Source of the DNA: Senimuribacter intestinalis
GTDB lineage: Bacteria > Bacillota > Clostridia > Peptostreptococcales > Anaerovoracaceae
Length of the DNA stretch: 64,000 nucleotides
Assembly (NCBI GenBank): GCA_943192975.1
Contig: CALPCJ010000005.1
Location: 1-64,000, forward strand
Direction: 5' to 3'
Positions 31,952-39,712 of this stretch are shown here, piece by piece. Within the stretch, counting starts at the first letter, position 1. The number at the start of each line of letters is the position of its first letter. A program made the position numbers and the translations under genes. The notes under the pieces were generated by a model, which did no database searches, was not told the DNA's origin, and saw only the letters and a list, made by a program, of their open reading frames with translations.

Positions 31952-32494
31952 CTACACAAACAAATCAAACCAGTTAGTATTTCCCATCTCCTCATCCCCG
32001 AAAAATTCGATGTAATCGACAATCAGTTCCTCTACTGACTCGTCCACCTCAAAGATCAGTTCTCCGGTTCTGTTTTCCCCGGCAGCCAGCATTTCCTGAT
32101 CCGGGTACATGCTGTCATCAAAGCTGTCCATAGTATCTGTCAAACCGCTGTCCATATCCGGCGCTACATAGGCGACAAAATCATAATTGCCGATTTCATA
32201 TTCCTCATCAGTTGTATTGGTCACAGAAATATCTACGATAACAAATTTCTTGCCATCTTTTGCTGTCTTTCCATAGATTTCCTTTTCGGTTCGAACATCT
32301 TTCACCGTCCATTCAAAGAAACTGTTGGACAAAGTGTCCCCTAGCAGCCCTGTCGTCAGACTCCCAACATAAAGTTCTGCCTCTTTTGCCTGCTCCAAAA
32401 GCGGTCCGTAGTTTTTTTCTTCTCCGCCGCATGCGGTCAATGCCAGCACCAGCGCCAAACATAAACTTATGACAATATACTTGCTCTTCTTCAT
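31952..32494 (-). CDS. Lipoprotein with DUF4352-like domain
   Basis: The 180-residue protein has signal peptide KSKYIVISLCLALVLALTAC with lipobox LTAC, so it is anchored outside the membrane at Cys22. The rest resembles DUF4352, an immunoglobulin-like fold, with VDISVTNTTDEEYEIGNYDF and RTGELIFEVDE. Its function is unknown. GAGGAAATG stands before the ATG, 9 bases after the HAD gene. Confidence 0.75.
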   Translation of the reverse strand: MKKSKYIVISLCLALVLALTACGGEEKNYGPLLEQAKEAELYVGSLTTGLLGDTLSNSFFEWTVKDVRTEKEIYGKTAKDGKKFVIVDISVTNTTDEEYEIGNYDFVAYVAPDMDSGLTDTMDSFDDSMYPDQEMLAAGENRTGELIFEVDESVEELIVDYIEFFGDEEMGNTNWFDLFV

Positions 32495-32503
32495 TTCATT
32501 TCC

Positions 32504-33157
32504 TCACAAAATTTTCTTTAATTCTTCCAGCGCCTCCGTCAAAGAGGGCTTCAGCATCCATACTTTTTCTAAAATTTCTTCTGCAGGCTGCACCAAATCT
32601 GGAACCATAACCGTCCTAAGCCCCGCCTTGCTTGCAGATAAAATACCTGCAGCTGCATCCTCAAAGGCTATCGCCTCTGCCGGCGCTACCCCTATAGCTG
32701 CACAGGCTTTGAGATAAATTTCCGGATCCGGCTTGCTGCGTCCCACCATATTACCCGAAATCAGTCCATCAAAATATGATTCAATCCCAGCCCTTTGTAA
32801 ATTGCCGCGCGCATAGCCCTCCGATGAAGAAGTAGCAAGCCCCACAGCCAGTCCTTTTTCCTTTGCAAACTTTAGAACCTCCCGAGCGCCCTCTTTCATG
32901 GACATGCCTTCGAGGTCTACAATCTGTACAAAGTGCCGCGCCGCCCTTTCCTGAAACGCTTCAACAGGAAAGTCATCTCCGTAAATTTCTTCAAAATATA
33001 CCGCCCGCCGCGCTCTGTTAAAACCCAGCGTGTTGTAAATCTGCTCCCCGATGCCTTCATAGCCCAGTTCACTGCCTGCCGCATTCCAGCTGCGCTGCAC
33101 AATCCGCTCTGAGTCAAAGAGAAGCCCGTCCATATCAAAGACAAAACCTTTTATCAT
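32504..33157 (-). CDS. HAD-superfamily phosphatase, beta-phosphoglucomutase-like
   Basis: The 217-residue protein has motif I FDMDGLLFDSE, motif II VGLATSSSE, and motif III GRSKPDPEIYLKA with EAIAFEDAAAGILSA: a HAD class with C1 cap, like sugar-phosphate phosphatases or phosphoglucomutases. The substrate cannot be told. AAGGAG is close to the ATG. It is the first gene of a leftward run with the lipoprotein and SNF2 genes. Confidence 0.9.
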   Translation of the reverse strand: MIKGFVFDMDGLLFDSERIVQRSWNAAGSELGYEGIGEQIYNTLGFNRARRAVYFEEIYGDDFPVEAFQERAARHFVQIVDLEGMSMKEGAREVLKFAKEKGLAVGLATSSSEGYARGNLQRAGIESYFDGLISGNMVGRSKPDPEIYLKACAAIGVAPAEAIAFEDAAAGILSASKAGLRTVMVPDLVQPAEEILEKVWMLKPSLTEALEELKKIL

Positions 33158-33208
33158 CAGTTCTCCTTACTATGTGTTATTCTGTTATATTTTATCAATT
33201 CCATTCCC

Positions 33209-33238
33209 TTGACATATCTGACTGTGGTATGGTATATT
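33209..33238 (+). promoter_or_regulatory. Promoter of the chromosomal antisense RNA
   Basis: TTGACA, 18 bp, TATATT, pointing at the 3' end of the 27-codon toxin gene. Confidence 0.7.
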
Positions 33239-33244
33239 GTTATT

Positions 33245-33328
33245 AACAAGGATATGCCGTTTGTGGTAGAGCGGCTTAGTCCAAAAGCATTGTCTTAAAC
33301 CGTCAAACAATCACGTTTGGCGGTTTTC
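33245..33328 (+). ncRNA. Antisense RNA antitoxin (chromosomal type I system)
   Basis: The predicted RNA is about 84 bases, from the promoter at 33209-33238 to a terminator AAACCG-T-CAAAC, loop AATCAC, GTTTG-G-CGGTTTT (33297-33327). It converges on the small hydrophobic gene and ends next to its stop codon, so it would pair with the toxin mRNA 3' region. The layout copies that of the element B toxin. Confidence 0.6.
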
Positions 33329-33329
33329 T

Positions 33330-33413
33330 CTACTTGCGGCCTTTATACAAGGTCGCAAGGGCAATGAGTACTAACGTATACTGAAGCAAATCAGATATTG
33401 TTATGTAGTTCAT
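33330..33413 (-). CDS. Putative type I toxin, 27 aa hydrophobic peptide
   Basis: The peptide starts MNYITISDLLQYTLVLIALA and ends TLYKGRK: a polar N-terminus, one membrane-spanning helix (about residues 8-22) and a basic tail, as in small type I toxins. GAGGGGGTGAT precedes the ATG. A near-consensus promoter 100 bases upstream and a convergent antisense RNA support the call. It is too short for ordinary gene finders. Confidence 0.65.
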   Translation of the reverse strand: MNYITISDLLQYTLVLIALATLYKGRK

Positions 33414-33519
33414 CGCATCACCCCCTCTTTTGGAGAGTGACCAAACCGCCCAACGGCATTTCTATCTCTGGTATGTGAAGCTGTCTCCAGCTTACTACCT
33501 GTTTCTCATCTGTCATTTC

Positions 33520-33548
33520 ATTATAACAAACGTGCGTTCTTTCGTCAA
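33520..33548 (-). promoter_or_regulatory. Promoter of the 27-aa toxin
   Basis: TTGACG, 17 bp, TATAAT reading leftwards. The leader of about 100 bases can form hairpins (CTGGAGACAGC), as is usual for type I toxin mRNAs. Confidence 0.7.
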
Positions 33549-33935
33549 TATAAGACTTCTTCCCCTTTGTCCGCAATGTTTCCTTATTTTTATCAATTCC
33601 TATTCTACAATAAACATAAAAAAATGAAAAAAGTGATTTAACCTAAATTGCGTAATTTCGAAAAAAGTGTATAAACGTTTTTGCAAGATATTAAACATAA
33701 TCACAAAATATTGCATAATATGCAAGTTTTCATTGCAAAATCGGCTATAAAGCCCTGCCTGGATTCAAATTGAATCGTCTTTCCTAAGTGTTTTTATACA
33801 TTTTTTTCACGTTTTCCAATTCTCGGTTAAGATTTACACTTTCACTTATACATTTTTCCCTAAAAAAATTAATATAAGTTAAAACATCATTATATACTTG
33901 CAAAACCCTCCACCCCGCCTATCCAAATCTTCCGG
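33549..33935. other. AT-rich intergenic region
   Basis: I see no gene. There is a small palindrome TTGCATAATATGCAA near 33711 and otherwise AT-rich sequence leading to the promoter of the TPR operon. Confidence 0.5.
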
Positions 33936-33963
33936 TTTCACCTATGGAATTTTGTGGTATACT
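33936..33963 (+). promoter_or_regulatory. Promoter of the TPR-DUF4037-DUF4125 operon
   Basis: TTTCAC, 16 bp, TATACT, followed by AAAGGAG and the ATG at 33991. It shows that an upstream in-frame reading is not the real start. Confidence 0.55.
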
Positions 33964-33990
33964 ATTAGGTACAATGGAAAGGAGTTTCTT

Positions 33991-34854
33991 ATGGATATAA
34001 ATCAGTTTTTTACAAAGCTTGATGCATTCTTTGCAAACAAGGAAATGCAGCAGGCAGAAATATATATGAAAGAGAGTTTGCAGAGTGCAGAAAGCACTGG
34101 CGATTTCGGCTCCGCCATCGCAATCTGCAGTGAGCTTGGCGGCTACTATCGCATGCTATCCCGCTACAATGAGGGAATCCTTCTTTACGAAAAGGCCCTC
34201 GGCTATTTGAAACAGCTGGAACTTTCCGGTAGCGAACACCACGCCACCACCCTGATGAATTATGCCACCACCTGCACGCTGACCGGCGAAAAGGAAAAAG
34301 CACTTTCCTTTTACCAGGAAGCCGCCAGAATTTTTACCACAAAGGGTCTGACTGCAGACTACCGCATGGCGACTTTATACAACAACATCAGCTCTGTGTA
34401 TCAGGATCTTGAAGACTTTGAAAATGCAGAAAAATACCTGCGTCTTGCACTTTCCGTTTTAGAAAATCTGACAGAAACCGAAGCCGAAGTTGCTATCACC
34501 TACACCAACTGGGCGCAGCTCTGTCTCGTCACAAAGCGCCTAAAAGATGCCGAAGAAAAAGTACAGCTGGCGCTTGCGTCCTTTGAAAAAGCCGGCGGTG
34601 ACAGCGATGTCCACTATGCCGCAGCGGTCAATGTTCTTGGCGAAATCTGCTATGCAAAGGGCGAATTTGCAGCAGCAATCGATCAGTTCAAAAAAGCGAT
34701 GGAGCTTATGGCAAGAGATTTCGGCGATGATAACGCAAGCTATGCCGTCCTCGCAGACAATACTGCCCGCTGTTACACGCAGCTAGGCGATACAGACCTT
34801 GCAAAATCCTTCGCAGACAAAGCCGCCGCCATTTACGAAAGGATTGGAAGATGA
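33991..34854 (+). CDS. Tetratricopeptide-repeat protein
   Basis: The 287-residue protein is all-helical with six or so TPR units of about 40 residues (for example NEGILLYEKALGYLKQLE, KALSFYQEAARIF, NAEKYLRLALSVLENL, AAIDQFKKAMELM). It has no signal peptide. TPR arrays bind partner proteins. The stop overlaps the start of the DUF4037 gene (ATGA), so it belongs to one translationally coupled operon with DUF4037 and DUF4125. Confidence 0.85.
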   Translation: MDINQFFTKLDAFFANKEMQQAEIYMKESLQSAESTGDFGSAIAICSELGGYYRMLSRYNEGILLYEKALGYLKQLELSGSEHHATTLMNYATTCTLTGEKEKALSFYQEAARIFTTKGLTADYRMATLYNNISSVYQDLEDFENAEKYLRLALSVLENLTETEAEVAITYTNWAQLCLVTKRLKDAEEKVQLALASFEKAGGDSDVHYAAAVNVLGEICYAKGEFAAAIDQFKKAMELMARDFGDDNASYAVLADNTARCYTQLGDTDLAKSFADKAAAIYERIGR

Positions 34855-35810
34855 ACGGACTAGAGCTATCAAGAAAGTATTACGAAACCTATGGAAAAGA
34901 AATGATCGAAAGTGTAGAGCCGTCCCTCTTTGAGCGGATTTCCGCAGGACTTTGCGGCGAAGGCTCCCAGTGCATGGGTTTCGACGATACGATTTCTCAG
35001 GATCACGACTTTGCGCCGGGATTTTGCATCTGGCTCACAGAAGAAGACTTTGCCCGCTATGGACAAGCACTGCGGGAGGCTTATGAAAAGCTTCCCCACA
35101 GTTTCTGCGGCTTTTCAAGAGAAAATATCATCGCAGATGACAGACTGGGTGTGATGACAAACAGCAGCTTTTATCAGCGTTTTACTGGAAGTCCTACTGG
35201 TCCCGAGAACAATCTAGATTGGCTCATGACCCCGGAAGCACAGCTTGCTGTCGCCACAAACGGTCAGCTTTTTCATAATAAGAACAGAGACTTTTCTATG
35301 ACGAGGGGGAGCCTTCTCGCTTTTTATCCGGAAGATGTTCGCCGCAAGAAAATTGCTGCTCGCGCCGCCATCATGTCGCAGGCAGGTCAATACAATCTTC
35401 TCCGCCTAATTAAGCGTCAGGATAAAGTGGCGGTAACCCTTGCCCTTGCCCGCTTTACAGAAGCGACTATCTCTATGGTGCATCTTTTGAACAAGCGGTA
35501 TACACCATTTTATAAATGGGCATTTTTCAGCATGAAGACTTTGCCGAGGCTGGCAGACACTGTCGCACCGCTGCTTACAGCTCTTGCAGACATTCCTGCT
35601 CTGCTGAAAAAAGAGCCTACAGCAAAACTCCACGACACAGCCTTTAAGCTGACGGAAGAAATTTGCGCTGCAGTCGCAGCAGAACTTCGCGCACAGGGAC
35701 TTTCACAGGAAGAAGATAACTTCCTGCAGAGCCACCTTGCAAGTCTTATGGCAGGAATTAAGGACCCGCAGCTTGCCGCCATGCACCCCATGGCGGACTG
35801 CCCTAACTAA
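34851..35810 (+). CDS. DUF4037 protein, nucleotidyltransferase-like
   Basis: The 319-residue protein has near its start GEGSQCMGFDDTISQDHDF, that is GS-X11-DHD, a polymerase-beta nucleotidyltransferase signature typical of DUF4037. A helical C-terminal domain follows. The substrate is unknown. It lies between the TPR and DUF4125 genes, an arrangement I recognise as recurrent in clostridia. Confidence 0.8.
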   Translation: MNGLELSRKYYETYGKEMIESVEPSLFERISAGLCGEGSQCMGFDDTISQDHDFAPGFCIWLTEEDFARYGQALREAYEKLPHSFCGFSRENIIADDRLGVMTNSSFYQRFTGSPTGPENNLDWLMTPEAQLAVATNGQLFHNKNRDFSMTRGSLLAFYPEDVRRKKIAARAAIMSQAGQYNLLRLIKRQDKVAVTLALARFTEATISMVHLLNKRYTPFYKWAFFSMKTLPRLADTVAPLLTALADIPALLKKEPTAKLHDTAFKLTEEICAAVAAELRAQGLSQEEDNFLQSHLASLMAGIKDPQLAAMHPMADCPN

Positions 35811-35833
35811 TTATATAAGGAAGGAAATCTCAC

Positions 35834-36451
35834 ATGGAAAAAGATATCAAGCTCATCGAAGACATTATCGATTTAGAATGGAATATGTTTCAAAAGGTCG
35901 AAAACATCGGCGGCAGAGCAAGCTGTCAGGATGATTTTGAAACCTTTTATATCATGCGCCGCAGTCAGTACGAAAACTGGTCAGACGAAATGCTCACCCG
36001 CTACTATGCGTATGCCTGTTCCTGCGAAGCTGACGGCAGAAATCTGGTGACCGAGAAGTACGGTCGTATGATGGAATACACCGATCTACACTACTACAAC
36101 AAGTACGTTGCATCCCATATGCCTTTCGTGCCAGTAAAAAATTACCGTCTAATCAACGAAATCGTGGAAACCATGATCCAATGGGAAAAGGATTTTGCAA
36201 AGCAGTATCCGAAACTTTCCGGCGCAGGAAGACCTATTACCGCAAACGGCGACAGCACTGGCTTTACCTCTCAGGAAACCTATGCGAGAGGCGAACTTGC
36301 AACCTACCCGACCGATCTTTTGGAACTTTACACCGCCTATCTGAAAGAATTGAAATCCCAAGGCAAATCTCTTGCTATCATGATTCAAAACTCCATGGTG
36401 CACCTCTACGGCTACGCGACAATTGATGAGGCTGAGGCAAGCCTGCGATAA
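35834..36451 (+). CDS. DUF4125 family protein
   Basis: The 205-residue protein is rich in aromatic and charged residues, with IDLEWNMFQKVENIGGRA, DDFETFYIMRRSQY, and SGAGRPITANGDST, the blocks of DUF4125. The function is unknown. AAGGAAGG precedes the ATG. It is the third gene of the TPR operon. Confidence 0.8.
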   Translation: MEKDIKLIEDIIDLEWNMFQKVENIGGRASCQDDFETFYIMRRSQYENWSDEMLTRYYAYACSCEADGRNLVTEKYGRMMEYTDLHYYNKYVASHMPFVPVKNYRLINEIVETMIQWEKDFAKQYPKLSGAGRPITANGDSTGFTSQETYARGELATYPTDLLELYTAYLKELKSQGKSLAIMIQNSMVHLYGYATIDEAEASLR

Positions 36452-36517
36452 TAAATTTTAAAATTCCTGTAACGAAATTCGATCTTTTCCGATATATGGA
36501 CAAAGAGAGGTGATAAA

Positions 36518-37003
36518 ATGTTGGATATGGACGCCGCATACAAGGACTACGCCAACTACGTGTTCAAATTTTTGATGACACTTTGCATGGAAGAAAATAC
36601 GGCAGAGGAACTGACCCAGGAAACTTTTTATCAGGCTGTACGCACAGCAAACAAATACGACGGTTCCTGCAAAATTTCCACCTGGCTTTGTCAAATCGCC
36701 AAGCACCTTTGGTATCAGGAGCTTGCACGGCGGCAGAGAAAATCAGCAGTGCCGCTGGCAGATTTAAACGGTGAAGCCCTTGTGTCAGATGCACTTACGC
36801 TGGAACAGGCATTTTCTGTTAAAGACGAAAAAATGGCGCTGTTTCGCAAAGTGCATCTGCTTTCTGACATCGAAAAAGAAGTCGTTCTGCTCAGACTGAC
36901 CGGCGCCTTTTCTTTTAAGGAAATCGGCGATATCGTCGAAAAAACAGAAAATTGGGCACGTGTCACCTTCTATCGCGCTAAGCAGAAAATATCGAAAGAA
37001 TAA
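36518..37003 (+). CDS. ECF-type RNA polymerase sigma factor
   Basis: The 161-residue protein has sigma region 2 (ENTAEELTQETFYQAVRT, then KISTWLCQIAKHLWYQELAR) and region 4 (LSDIEKEVVLLRLTGAFSFKEIGDI, ARVTFYRAKQKI). It lacks region 3, as ECF factors do. GAGAGGTGAT lies before the ATG. The next gene, 12 bases on, encodes its membrane anti-sigma factor. Confidence 0.9.
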   Translation: MLDMDAAYKDYANYVFKFLMTLCMEENTAEELTQETFYQAVRTANKYDGSCKISTWLCQIAKHLWYQELARRQRKSAVPLADLNGEALVSDALTLEQAFSVKDEKMALFRKVHLLSDIEKEVVLLRLTGAFSFKEIGDIVEKTENWARVTFYRAKQKISKE

Positions 37004-37015
37004 GAGGTAACAGGA

Positions 37016-37702
37016 ATGAGAAACGAAATTATTTGCGAATTAACCAGAGATTTGCTTCCCAGCTATTTAGAGGGACTAACAAGTCCTGCCAGCAGCGAAG
37101 CCATCGAAAACCATCTAAAGACATGCCCTGCCTGCGCGCAAATTGCAGAAGATATGAAAGCTGCTGTTGAAATGCCCCAGCTGCCTTCGGAAAAAGAAAA
37201 CGCCGCAGCAGATGCCGACCACGATATTAAGCCCTTTCTCAAACTGAGAAAGCGTACCCGCAGAGCGGTGGGAATTACAATCCTTACCCTGCTGCTGATT
37301 TTCGGCGGCGGCACTTACTATTTTGCCCACGGCTTTAGCCCTGACATCAATGATATCACCATTACTTGTGAAAAATTCGATGGTATGGTAGATATTATCT
37401 TTACATCAAAATCGCAGAATGTGATATTAAACAGCTATGTCGGCGGCTATCACCAGAATGCCGGTGAGGCAGAGGTCGATTATGTAGAGCTGGAAGCTTT
37501 CCACAAAAATCCATTTAAAAAAGTCCTCCGCAATAAGGCTTACTTTGGCTACACCTTCATCAACAAAGATACCATTTATGATTCCTTCGGCAACAAAACC
37601 CATATCACAGACCAAAGCTATTTTACGCTGAGTCTGAAAGATAAGGTAGTAAAAATCAACATTGCCGATTTATATCAGGGAAAGATAACATTTATGGAGT
37701 AG
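37016..37702 (+). CDS. Membrane anti-sigma factor with zinc-finger domain
   Basis: The 228-residue protein has an N-terminal zf-HC2 anti-sigma domain, with CELTRDLLPSYLEGL and ENHLKTCPACA (His-X3-Cys-X2-Cys zinc site). One transmembrane helix (about residues 83-104) and an extracytoplasmic C-terminal domain follow. It would hold the ECF sigma factor at the membrane until a signal arrives. It is coupled to the sigma gene. Confidence 0.85.
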   Translation: MRNEIICELTRDLLPSYLEGLTSPASSEAIENHLKTCPACAQIAEDMKAAVEMPQLPSEKENAAADADHDIKPFLKLRKRTRRAVGITILTLLLIFGGGTYYFAHGFSPDINDITITCEKFDGMVDIIFTSKSQNVILNSYVGGYHQNAGEAEVDYVELEAFHKNPFKKVLRNKAYFGYTFINKDTIYDSFGNKTHITDQSYFTLSLKDKVVKINIADLYQGKITFME

Positions 37703-37740
37703 CAGTGGTTTATAGTCACTTGCATCGCCTTTTTCCCGTT

Positions 37741-37970
37741 GTGCATATAATCGAAAATTTTCTCTAAAATATGCACATCTCTTCAGAAATCCGTGCATAT
37801 TTTCCATAATAATTCGCTATATATGCAGATTTTTGCCAAAAACAGGCGAGGTTTATAGGATAATCCCGAATAAACCTCGCCGTTTCTGCATATTTCAGTC
37901 GTTTTTCTTAAATTTATGCACGCCCGTGTGCATATTTTGAGAGTTATTTTAAAATTTATGCACACTAGCT
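37741..37970. repeat. Cluster of TGCATA repeats with a strong hairpin
   Basis: About eight copies of a TGCATA/TATGCA word, often within GTGCATATTTT or AAATTTATGCAC, occur in 230 bases in both orientations. In the middle lies a perfect 12-base stem GGCGAGGTTTAT/ATAAACCTCGCC (37845-37856, 37870-37881), a bidirectional terminator candidate between convergent genes. Confidence 0.6.
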
Positions 37971-37988
37971 CAGGCAGCCTTCCACTCG

Positions 37989-38783
37989 TTACAGCGCCTT
38001 TACCAGTCCGCCATCAACTAAGATGGTCTGACCTGTGATATAGGTGTTTGCAGTAGATGACAGCAAGAATGCTGCCAGTTTGCCGTATTCTTCTGGTCTT
38101 CCGTACCTGCCCAGTGGAATGGTCTTCCAAGTGTTTTCCTGCAGCTGTTCTACGGAAATACCCTGTTTTTCTGCACGCATTCTGTCCAGCTGATCGATTC
38201 TTGCAGTGCCGATGCGTCCCGGTCCGATGACATTGACCAGAATGTTATATTTTCCAAGTTCCTGAGAAACAGTCTTGGACCAGCCTACTACACCGGCACG
38301 CATGGTGTTTGATAGCCCCAGATTGTCGAGAACTGCCTTCACAGAAGAAGATGTGGAGTTGACAATTCTTCCGCCACCGTTTTCCATCATAATCGGTGCA
38401 ACCTCCCGCACTACTCTCTGATAAGAAAGAAGCGTCAAGTCAAAAGCTTTGTACCACGCTTCATCGTCAAAGGAATTAAGTGGTCCTGCCGGCGGTCCGC
38501 CTGCATTGTTGAACAGCGCATAGATCGGTCCGAATTTCTCACAGGTGGCAGCAACCAGTGCTTTGATATCCGCAAGGTGAGTCATATCGCCGCAGAAAAA
38601 GTCCACATTTTCATTTCCCGTTTCACTGATCAATTCCGCCTTAGCCTCCTGTAGCTGCTCCAAAAACGGGCTAAACAACATAACCTTTGCTCCCTCGACC
38701 GCAAGCTCCCTCGCTACTGCCTTTCCAAGTCCTGAACTTGATGCCAGCACCAGAGCGCATTTATCTTTTAAACCTAAATCCAT
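37989..38783 (-). CDS. SDR-family oxidoreductase (atypical active site)
   Basis: The 264-residue protein has the cofactor motif ASSSGLGKAVARELA, LFNNAGGPPAG, and the FabG-like C-terminus FLLSSTANTYITGQTILVDGG. The usual Tyr-X3-Lys is not evident: the region reads NLGLSNTMRAGVVGWSK. This is a known subgroup, but the reaction may differ from a standard dehydrogenase. It is the last gene of the leftward sigma-54 operon from 42998, 16 bases after the FAH-fold gene. Confidence 0.85.
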   Translation of the reverse strand: MDLGLKDKCALVLASSSGLGKAVARELAVEGAKVMLFSPFLEQLQEAKAELISETGNENVDFFCGDMTHLADIKALVAATCEKFGPIYALFNNAGGPPAGPLNSFDDEAWYKAFDLTLLSYQRVVREVAPIMMENGGGRIVNSTSSSVKAVLDNLGLSNTMRAGVVGWSKTVSQELGKYNILVNVIGPGRIGTARIDQLDRMRAEKQGISVEQLQENTWKTIPLGRYGRPEEYGKLAAFLLSSTANTYITGQTILVDGGLVKAL

Positions 38784-38799
38784 AGATATTCCCTCCTCA

Positions 38800-39702
38800 T
38801 TATTTTTCTTTCTGCAATTTTAAATCCATGACCGGATTCACAAGCGGTTCCATGGCAAAGCCATCCGGTCCAAAAATGCGGCACTCCAAGCTATCACCGT
38901 CCTGGATATGCACTGCTCTCGGCGTTCCCGTGGATAGAATATCACCCGGCAGCCACCCCTGCATATGAGAAATCAGCGAAACCAGTCTCGATGGACTATG
39001 GGTCATGTTGGCCACTGTATTTGCCGCATGAATCTCTCCATTATGCACCGTCTGCACCTCTAGGGCAGATACATCTTCCACTTCGTCCGGCGTAATCAAA
39101 TGCGGACCAAAGCTGAAAAATGTGTCAAAGCCCTTAACAAGGGTCAGAAATCTCGGATTCTGACGCAAAATAGATTCCTCCGTCATATCCAGAATTGTAG
39201 TATAGCCGGCAATATAGTCCTGCCATTCATCTTCACCGATAAACTTGCACTTCTTTCCCATGATGATGCCCAGTTCCGCCTCTCCGGTGGTTTTCTGCGC
39301 CTCTTCCATGGCAGGAATGCAGATTTCATCTCCCGGCCCTACGATACAAGAAGCCGGCTTGTAGAAACTCCCCGGAAAGCCCTTAGGCGCACCTTCACCT
39401 AAATCTCCGGCGTGATCCACATAGTTTAAGCCGATTCCAAAAATTCTCTGGGGATTTCTGTAAAGAGGTGCGTACTTCACTTCTGCAAAAGGTACACAGT
39501 TCATCTCTGCAAGCTTTTCTTTTCCGCCGTCATTGTACCAGACCGTCAAAGTTTCCAGCTGTCCGGTGCAGATTAAATCATACAGCAGAGTTTCCCAGGA
39601 TGTGCCGCAGGCAGCATTGACTTCTTCTATGGGAACGATGCCCTTCTCCGTTACAATTCCTGCAAATTCCCCGCCTTTTATTTGAATAGTCGCTAAACGC
39701 AT
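38800..39702 (-). CDS. Fumarylacetoacetate hydrolase-fold enzyme
   Basis: The 300-residue protein starts at ATG 39702 behind GGAGG; a frame running further upstream overlaps the next gene and is not used. The FAH domain (about 90-300) has IFGIGLNYVDHAGDLG, GEAELGIIMGKKC (metal-binding Glu residues) and FLTLVKGFDTFFSFGPHLIT. The family cleaves or hydrates 2-oxo acids, for example fumarylpyruvate or 2-oxo-3-deoxy acids. It stands between homoserine dehydrogenase and SDR genes in the operon. Confidence 0.85.
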   Translation of the reverse strand: MRLATIQIKGGEFAGIVTEKGIVPIEEVNAACGTSWETLLYDLICTGQLETLTVWYNDGGKEKLAEMNCVPFAEVKYAPLYRNPQRIFGIGLNYVDHAGDLGEGAPKGFPGSFYKPASCIVGPGDEICIPAMEEAQKTTGEAELGIIMGKKCKFIGEDEWQDYIAGYTTILDMTEESILRQNPRFLTLVKGFDTFFSFGPHLITPDEVEDVSALEVQTVHNGEIHAANTVANMTHSPSRLVSLISHMQGWLPGDILSTGTPRAVHIQDGDSLECRIFGPDGFAMEPLVNPVMDLKLQKEK

Positions 39703-39712
39703 TTCTTGCCTC

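Noticed and set aside
37783..37965. 60-codon open frame on the minus strand in the repeat patch
   Set aside because: It is a translation of the TGCATA repeats and the terminator stem, has no ribosome-binding site, and its Cys-Ile pattern only mirrors the repeats.
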